DNA of 8,723 bases from Bacillota bacterium (GTDB taxonomy: Bacteria > Bacillota > Syntrophomonadia > Syntrophomonadales > Syntrophomonadaceae): positions 1 through 8,723 of the forward strand of contig JAEWZB010000068.1 of the NCBI GenBank assembly GCA_023395515.1, in the 5' to 3' direction. A program made the position numbers and the translations under genes. Shown here one piece after another: positions 4,398 to 8,723 of this stretch. Position 1 is the stretch's first letter, and every line of letters begins with the position of its first letter. The notes beneath the pieces were generated by a model. It was not told the origin of the DNA. It saw only the letters and a program-made list of their open reading frames with translations, and ran no database searches.

Positions 4398-6230
4398 CTA
4401 CGCAAAAAAGGCTTCTTCCATAACATCCAGTGCAGAAGTATCAGGGTCGGTGATTTTACTTTCCAAATCAATTATGTCGGTAACTACATTTCTTAAATAA
4501 TATTTAGCCGCTTCAATTTTACCTTGATAGAAAGGATAATCAAAATGATCGGCCGGCAACTCTTGCAATTTTCTATGAGCCAGGCTGGCTTGCTCTAATA
4601 TTAAACGTCCACTCATAAGTTTAGCGGTGGCGTGAAGAACCCGGGTAGCATATAAGCCTAAAAAGCCCACATTCCCTTGTAATGCATAGCCACTTAAAGT
4701 AGCTTTGAGGTTTTGATAAGCTTGTAGAGCTTTTTCTAAAATATCGATTTCCCGCTTAAAATACTCATTATTTTTTTCGGCAGCTAAGAAATCTTCCACA
4801 TATTTTAACCATACCGCAAAACCTTGGCCTTTGCCAATTTGCCATTTCCGGCCTACTAAATCCATAGCCTGAATAAAGTTAGTGCCTTCCCAGATGGAAT
4901 GAATCTTCACATCCCGCATTAGTTGGGCGATAGGATACTCCTCACTATAGCCGTAGCCACCGTAGACCTGCATAGCCTCACCGGTCAGAACCCAGGAGGT
5001 ATCGGAATTATAAGCCTTAGCTATAGGAGTATTAATATCTAAAAGCATTTTGTGGATTTTTCTTTCTTCTTCGTCAGGTGAATTTTCAGCAATATCCATA
5101 ATATAATTAATCCATGCTACCAGAGCGCGCATTGCTTCAATATTAGCTTTCTGGTGCATTAACATTCTTCTGATATCTTCGTGATTAATAATAGGTACCC
5201 GGCCTGCTTTGGGATTAGTCAAGGGTTTGCCTTGAATACGTTCTTTAGCATAGGCAGCGGAATTATAATAAGCTACTCCGGCTGCAGCTAGGGAACCAAC
5301 TCCCATCTCTAAACGAGCCCCATTCATCATATGAAACATCTGCGCCATACCTTGGGCCCGGCCATTTTCGTCAGGGGGATTGCCTAGTAGCCATCCATAA
5401 CAATTATTTTCTTCGCCAAAGGACATAACGCAAGTAGCTGAACCTTTCATACCCATCTTATGTTCAATACCGGCACAGGCCACATCATTAATATCACCCA
5501 TAGTGCCATCTTCATTTACCCAAAATTTAGGTACGGCAAATAAAGATATTCCGGAAGTACCTGGAGCAGCTCCTTCTACCCGGGCTAACAATAAATGGAC
5601 TATGTTTTCGGTGAAATCTTGCTCCCCGCCGGTTATAAAGCATTTGGTGCCTTTAATTTTATATTTGCCCGGAGTATCGGTGGGATAAGCTTTACTTAAC
5701 ATATCGCCCACATCAGAACCGGCATGCGGCTCAGTTAAGCACATAGTACCTGCCCATTGGCCGGCAAACATTTTCTCGGCAAAAAGCTTATTCAGATGTT
5801 CATCACCAAACATCTGGATTAATTCAGCCGCCCCGGAAGTAGCCATATAATAACAAGCTAAGCCTTCATTAGCTCCAAATATATACTCTAATACCGCTTC
5901 ATAAATAACCCGGGGCAGTGCCCCCTCATATCCTTTATCCGAATTACAGGAACCCCAGCCATTTTCCTGCACAAAATGATAAGCCGCCTTCATCCCCGGT
6001 GGAACTAACACCTTACCATTATCAAAGATAACCCCGATAGCATCATTTTCATCATTAGAAGGAGCCACGACTTCCTTAGCCGCCCGTAAAGCTTCAGTAA
6101 GAATAGGATCTACATCATCTACTGAATAAACATTTTTAAACCGGTCATAACCTAAAATTTTGGAAAGGTCTAACCATTCTTTTAAAATAAATTGATGATC
6201 CCTCATGGAATATAAATAATTTTGTGCCAT
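4398..6230 (-). CDS. Acyl-CoA dehydrogenase, long (about 600-residue) subfamily
   Basis: A 610-residue FAD-dependent acyl-CoA dehydrogenase, introducing the alpha-beta double bond into an acyl-CoA and passing electrons to an electron-transfer flavoprotein. The helical N-domain spans about residues 1-160. The FAD/substrate beta-domain begins with MCLTEPHAGSDVG (163-175) and KCFITGGEQDF (196-206). The C-terminal helical domain includes MMNGARLEMGVG (301-312) and QVYGGYGYSEEYP (421-433). IHSIWEGTNFIQ (443-454) holds Glu448, the expected catalytic base. Residues after about 470 form the extra C-terminal helical domain that separates this group from the 380-residue enzymes. The start ATG has GGAGG (6238-6242) at seven bases. 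The gene has its own terminator and is divergent from thrC, so it appears to stand alone, with no etfAB, thiolase or CoA-ligase neighbour in view. Chain-length specificity cannot be read. It would suit fatty-acid or branched acyl-CoA oxidation in an anaerobe. Confidence 0.9.
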   Translation of the reverse strand: MAQNYLYSMRDHQFILKEWLDLSKILGYDRFKNVYSVDDVDPILTEALRAAKEVVAPSNDENDAIGVIFDNGKVLVPPGMKAAYHFVQENGWGSCNSDKGYEGALPRVIYEAVLEYIFGANEGLACYYMATSGAAELIQMFGDEHLNKLFAEKMFAGQWAGTMCLTEPHAGSDVGDMLSKAYPTDTPGKYKIKGTKCFITGGEQDFTENIVHLLLARVEGAAPGTSGISLFAVPKFWVNEDGTMGDINDVACAGIEHKMGMKGSATCVMSFGEENNCYGWLLGNPPDENGRAQGMAQMFHMMNGARLEMGVGSLAAAGVAYYNSAAYAKERIQGKPLTNPKAGRVPIINHEDIRRMLMHQKANIEAMRALVAWINYIMDIAENSPDEEERKIHKMLLDINTPIAKAYNSDTSWVLTGEAMQVYGGYGYSEEYPIAQLMRDVKIHSIWEGTNFIQAMDLVGRKWQIGKGQGFAVWLKYVEDFLAAEKNNEYFKREIDILEKALQAYQNLKATLSGYALQGNVGFLGLYATRVLHATAKLMSGRLILEQASLAHRKLQELPADHFDYPFYQGKIEAAKYYLRNVVTDIIDLESKITDPDTSALDVMEEAFFA

Positions 6231-6471
6231 CTTCCAACCTCCCTAAGTATATAGTATTAAATTCCTTGATTAGATAATACGAATAGAAAATATTGTTTCT
6301 TTATTATAGCCTAATCCCCGGAACAAGCATATATAAATTTAATCGCCATTATTATTCTCTATTTTACGGTATGAAAATCAGTTCTACAGGAAGGAAAACT
6401 TAATTTTCTTTTTATTTACTCTTTAACCCAGGCCTTATTGGGTATAGAATATTAAGAAGGTTTTTATAAAT
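6231..6471. promoter_or_regulatory. Divergent control region between the acyl-CoA dehydrogenase and thrC
   Basis: On the minus strand TATAAT (6303-6308) is the best -10 for the dehydrogenase gene, without a recognisable -35. On the plus strand TATAGAAT (6443-6450) is a possible -10 for thrC with a poor -35, and a short CCCA/TGGG hairpin (about 6427-6442) overlaps it. An AT-rich GAAAA/TTTTC stem followed by T residues lies near 6395-6412. I looked for a T-box leader, common for amino-acid genes in Firmicutes, and found neither its conserved core nor its terminator. How thrC is regulated is therefore not visible. Confidence 0.3.
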
Positions 6472-6478
6472 AAGGAGG
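6472..6478 (+). promoter_or_regulatory. Ribosome binding site deciding the thrC start
   Basis: AAGGAGG is a near-perfect Shine-Dalgarno sequence. It ends only two bases before the first in-frame TTG (6481) but eight bases before the second TTG (6487), so the latter is the likely start. Confidence 0.7.
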
Positions 6479-6486
6479 TCTTGAAA

Positions 6487-7986
6487 TTGCATTATATAAG
6501 TAGCAGAGGAAAAGCTCCTGTAGTTGATGCTGCTAATGCTATAAAAATGGGAATAGCTCCTGATGGGGGTCTATTTGTACCTGAAAGGATTCCGGCCTTA
6601 GACACTAAGGTATTAGAACAGATGCAGGATTTAAACTATCGAGGAAGGGCTTCCTATATATTGAGCCAATTTCTTACCGATTTCAGCTCCACGGAAATAG
6701 ATTTATGTGTAAATAATGCTTATAACCGAAAAAGCTTTGATAACGAGAAAATAGCTCCTTTAGTTAAAATAGATGAAAAGCTGCATATTTTAGAATTATG
6801 GCATGGTCCTACCAGTGCCTTTAAAGATATGGCTTTGCAAATGCTGCCTCACCTTCTCACTACCAGCACTAAAAAAACCGGAGAAAAAAGTGATATCTTA
6901 ATTTTAGTGGCTACTTCCGGTGATACGGGTAAAGCTGCGTTAGAAGGTTTCAAAGATGTAAAACAAACTAAAATAATAGTTTTTTATCCGGTGCATGGGG
7001 TAAGTGAAGTACAAAAAAGACAAATGATTACTCAAGAAGGGGCTAATGTCTTTGTAGCAGCAGTAGAAGGTAATTTTGATGATGCCCAAAGCGGAGTAAA
7101 AGAAATATTTGCTAATAAGGAATTGCATGAATTCTTAGAGACTAGTAATATCAAGATGTCTTCAGCTAATTCTATTAATTGGGGGCGGCTGCTTCCCCAG
7201 ATAGTTTATTACATTTCCGCTTATGCAGATTTACAAAAAGAGAAAGCCATTAAGCCTGGTAAACCGATTAATATCGTAGTTCCCACCGGAAACTTCGGTA
7301 ATATTCTCGCTGCCTACTATGCTAAAGAGATGGGGGTTCCCATTAATAAGCTAATCTGTGCGGCTAACTCTAATAATGTCTTAACCGATTTTATTCGGAC
7401 TGGGGTTTATGACCGAAACCGCCGATTCGAAAAAACTATATCACCGTCTATGGATATATTGATTTCATCAAATCTGGAAAGATTACTGTTTGAAGTGACT
7501 GAACATGACAGTGCAAAAATTAATACTTGGATGACCAGTTTAAAAGAGGCCGGCCGGTATGAAGTAGATGATAAAAATCGGGCAGCTATTCAAGAATTAT
7601 TCTGGTCGGATTATTGTTCAGATGATGAAACTGTTGCCACTATAAGTTCTGTTTGGGAAAAGCATAAATACTTACTAGATACCCATACCGCAGTAGCAGT
7701 TAATGTATATGAAAAATACCTTAAATCTACTAATGATAATACCGTAACCATAGTTGCCTCAACTGCCAGTCCTTTTAAATTCGGCAGCAGTGTGGCCCAA
7801 GCGGTGATTAGTGCGGATAAATTAGAAGGCCTTGATGAATTTGCGGTACTGGAGCTATTATCTCAAGAAACGGGATTACCTATCCCGGCCGGGATTAAGA
7901 CCTTAAATGAGCAAGAAATCCGGCACCAGACCGTGACTTCCAAGGAAGATTTACAAGGAACCGTTTTGCGGTTTTTGGGATTATAG
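6487..7986 (+). CDS. thrC: Threonine synthase
   Basis: A PLP-dependent enzyme converting O-phosphohomoserine to threonine and phosphate, in the cytoplasm. From TTG 6487 the protein is 499 residues, matching the long (E. coli/yeast-type) ThrC class rather than the roughly 350-residue class. Key parts, in this numbering: HYISSRG at the N-terminus, typical of the family; PDGGLFVPE (25-33); LWHGPTSAFKDMALQ with the PLP-lysine Lys113; ATSGDTGKAALEGF (142-155); SSANSINWGRLLPQ (225-238); and the PLP-phosphate loop PTGNFGNILAAYY (266-278). The STASPFKF segment lies near the C-terminus. Nothing essential is missing. The start is moved to the second TTG because of ribosome-site spacing. No homoserine dehydrogenase or classical thrB is in view. 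The convergent neighbour is an ApgM-like protein proposed elsewhere to be a homoserine kinase, which would make this enzyme's substrate. Confidence 0.95.
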   Translation: MHYISSRGKAPVVDAANAIKMGIAPDGGLFVPERIPALDTKVLEQMQDLNYRGRASYILSQFLTDFSSTEIDLCVNNAYNRKSFDNEKIAPLVKIDEKLHILELWHGPTSAFKDMALQMLPHLLTTSTKKTGEKSDILILVATSGDTGKAALEGFKDVKQTKIIVFYPVHGVSEVQKRQMITQEGANVFVAAVEGNFDDAQSGVKEIFANKELHEFLETSNIKMSSANSINWGRLLPQIVYYISAYADLQKEKAIKPGKPINIVVPTGNFGNILAAYYAKEMGVPINKLICAANSNNVLTDFIRTGVYDRNRRFEKTISPSMDILISSNLERLLFEVTEHDSAKINTWMTSLKEAGRYEVDDKNRAAIQELFWSDYCSDDETVATISSVWEKHKYLLDTHTAVAVNVYEKYLKSTNDNTVTIVASTASPFKFGSSVAQAVISADKLEGLDEFAVLELLSQETGLPIPAGIKTLNEQEIRHQTVTSKEDLQGTVLRFLGL

Positions 7987-8292
7987 GGAGTACGCGTATT
8001 AGGGAGAGCTTCGCCCTCTTCGGGTTTGACGCTGACTTTCGCAGACCATTATGATTTACGCTGATTATTTAATAAAAATGCTAGGGAAATAATTATTTCC
8101 CTAGCATTTCTCTTTAGATACACATAGATTTTTTCCCTAAATAATAAAAAATAAAAAGGTCAGCAACCTTAATAGTGACCGAAGGGAACATCAGTAGTAC
8201 CCGTAGGGTGTGTAAATCATAAAAAATCAGCGTAAGTCTGGGTTAGTCAAATCGGGACGCAGTCCCTACACCTAACGCCTAACTCCTAACCC
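7987..8292. repeat. Repeat-mosaic intergenic region between thrC and the apgM-like gene
   Basis: No coding potential is seen. TTACGCTGATT (8056-8066) is repeated inverted at 8225-8235, and TTATGATTTAC (8049-8059) is repeated inverted at 8212-8222. The two words overlap on the left but are separate and in swapped order on the right, so the copies are circular permutations of one iterated unit; GACGCTGACTTTCGCAGA just left is a diverged copy. Small hairpins lie at 8254-8266 (GGGAC-GCA-GTCCC) and near 8200-8210 (ACCC/GGGT). The segment also holds a palindromic terminator and a 7-bp tandem array, listed separately. It resembles families of dispersed intergenic repeats. Confidence 0.55.
8074..8112. 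terminator. 34-bp perfect palindrome, bidirectional terminator for convergent genes
   Basis: Bases 8076-8109 are an uninterrupted palindrome: AAATGCTAGGGAAATAA is followed directly by its own reverse complement. The 17-bp potential stem has T-rich sequence on both exits: ATTTCTCTTT on the plus strand and ATTTTTATT on the minus strand. It lies between the 3' ends of thrC and the apgM-like gene, and both would use it. Confidence 0.8.
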
Positions 8293-8298
8293 CTAACC
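8271..8298. repeat. Four tandem 7-bp units (CCTAACN / GTTAGGN)
   Basis: The units CCTAACG, CCTAACT, CCTAACC, CCTAACC run without gaps. Only the seventh base varies. On the minus strand each unit contains TAG, and because seven is not a multiple of three, consecutive units present stops in successive frames. The stop codon of the apgM-like gene (8293-8295) is the TAG of the first unit it meets. The unit resembles a telomere-type repeat only by chance composition. Confidence 0.8.
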
Positions 8299-8723
8299 CT
8301 GTTTCCCAATAAACATATCCATTAACTCATACCCGCTGCCTACGAACATGCCTTGAGCCGCAGCTTCTTCATTATAACTGCCGGACTCATTCGCCACCGG
8401 CTTATTTTTATCAAACAGCATAAAAGGTACCGGATCGGAGGTATGGGTTTTTACGGATAATGGAGTAGGGTGATCAGGCAATAATAATATTCTGATATCA
8501 TCAAATTGATCTAACTGGTCTATTACTAAACTTACTACTTCTTTATCTATTTGCTCTATGGCCCAGATTTTCTTTTCTAAACTGCCTTGATGTCCGGCTT
8601 CATCAGGTGATTCGATATGCAGGTAGACAAAATCCTGTCCGTTTTTAAGTTCCTTTAAAGCGGCGGCGGCTTTACCGGCAAAGTTAGTCTCAATGCTTCC
8701 CGTAGCCCCTGCAACATTTACCG
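8293..8723 (-). CDS. ApgM-like (archaeal-type, cofactor-independent) phosphoglycerate mutase homologue, candidate homoserine kinase; C-terminal part only
   Basis: The frame is open to the window edge and covers about 142 C-terminal residues of a family of roughly 400. It belongs to the alkaline-phosphatase superfamily, ApgM branch. VAGATGSIETNFAGKAAAAL matches the ATG-x-x-(D/E)-TN-x-x-GK region, YLHIESPDEAGHQG carries metal-ligand Asp and His, LLPDHPTP carries Asp-His, and KTHTSDPVPF the last His ligand. YELMDMF is the usual terminal helix. The TTG at 8479-8481 is internal, since homology continues upstream. Function is either 2-/3-phosphoglycerate interconversion or, as proposed for bacterial members of this branch, homoserine phosphorylation. 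The convergent thrC supports the second, but by context alone. The ribosome site and N-terminal nucleophile are outside the window. The C-terminus ends inside a 7-bp repeat array. Confidence 0.85.
   Translation of the reverse strand, partial: VNVAGATGSIETNFAGKAAAALKELKNGQDFVYLHIESPDEAGHQGSLEKKIWAIEQIDKEVVSLVIDQLDQFDDIRILLLPDHPTPLSVKTHTSDPVPFMLFDKNKPVANESGSYNEEAAAQGMFVGSGYELMDMFIGKQG

Noticed and set aside
5503..5688. Plus-strand open frame inside the acyl-CoA dehydrogenase gene
   Set aside because: Fully antisense to well-conserved catalytic-domain codons; no independent signal.
6241..6486. T-box or other riboswitch upstream of thrC
   Set aside because: No T-box core or antiterminator motif, and no strong terminator-like stem before the ribosome site.
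6940..7128. Minus-strand open frame inside thrC
   Set aside because: Antisense shadow of a conserved enzyme, with low-complexity Phe/Tyr-rich translation.
8150..8270. tRNA or small structured RNA gene in the repeat-rich gap
   Set aside because: The small hairpins do not assemble into a cloverleaf or known RNA fold; dispersed repeat fragments are a simpler reading.
8271..8298. CRISPR-like or telomeric array
   Set aside because: Units are seven bases with no spacers, and the window is internal bacterial chromosome; the telomere resemblance is only compositional.

Overview
The window looks like chromosomal DNA of a low-to-moderate G+C Firmicute, probably an anaerobic clostridial lineage. The signs are AT-rich coding DNA, strong GGAGG-type ribosome binding sites, T-tract intrinsic terminators, TTG/GTG starts, and a long (610-residue) acyl-CoA dehydrogenase of the kind common in acyl-CoA-degrading anaerobes such as Syntrophomonas relatives. 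The species assignment is inference only.

Left part (1-1850) is an accessory patch. The last 17 residues of an IS21-type IstB helper and the right end of its element occupy about 1-120. They interrupt a family-2 glycosyltransferase on the minus strand, which also lacks a normal start codon. A 350-base gap with a strong hairpin follows, then an intact DinJ/RelB-YafQ toxin-antitoxin operon with its own promoter.

Middle part (1796-4397), all minus strand. A two-gene unit encodes a membrane-anchored DUF2726-like protein and a soluble endonuclease/exonuclease/phosphatase-fold enzyme. A separately promoted DUF4349 lipoprotein lies downstream of it. Between the two units sits a 210-bp GC-rich element with 16-bp perfect terminal inverted repeats and nested internal pairing. 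It is not a credible gene; it looks like a structured RNA or a MITE-like insertion, and is the least explained feature here.

Right part (4353-8723). A monocistronic acyl-CoA dehydrogenase (minus) is followed by its terminator and is divergent from threonine synthase thrC (plus). Convergent to thrC is the C-terminal third of an archaeal-type (ApgM-like) phosphoglycerate mutase homologue. Bacterial members of that family have been proposed to act as homoserine kinase, so the pair may supply the last two steps of threonine synthesis. The thrC/apgM-like intergenic region is a mosaic of repeats: permuted GATTTACGCTGATT-like units, a 34-bp perfect palindrome acting as a two-way terminator, small GC hairpins, and a 7-bp GTTAGGN tandem array that contains the stop codon of the apgM-like gene.

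No tRNA, rRNA, CRISPR array or known riboswitch was recognised.
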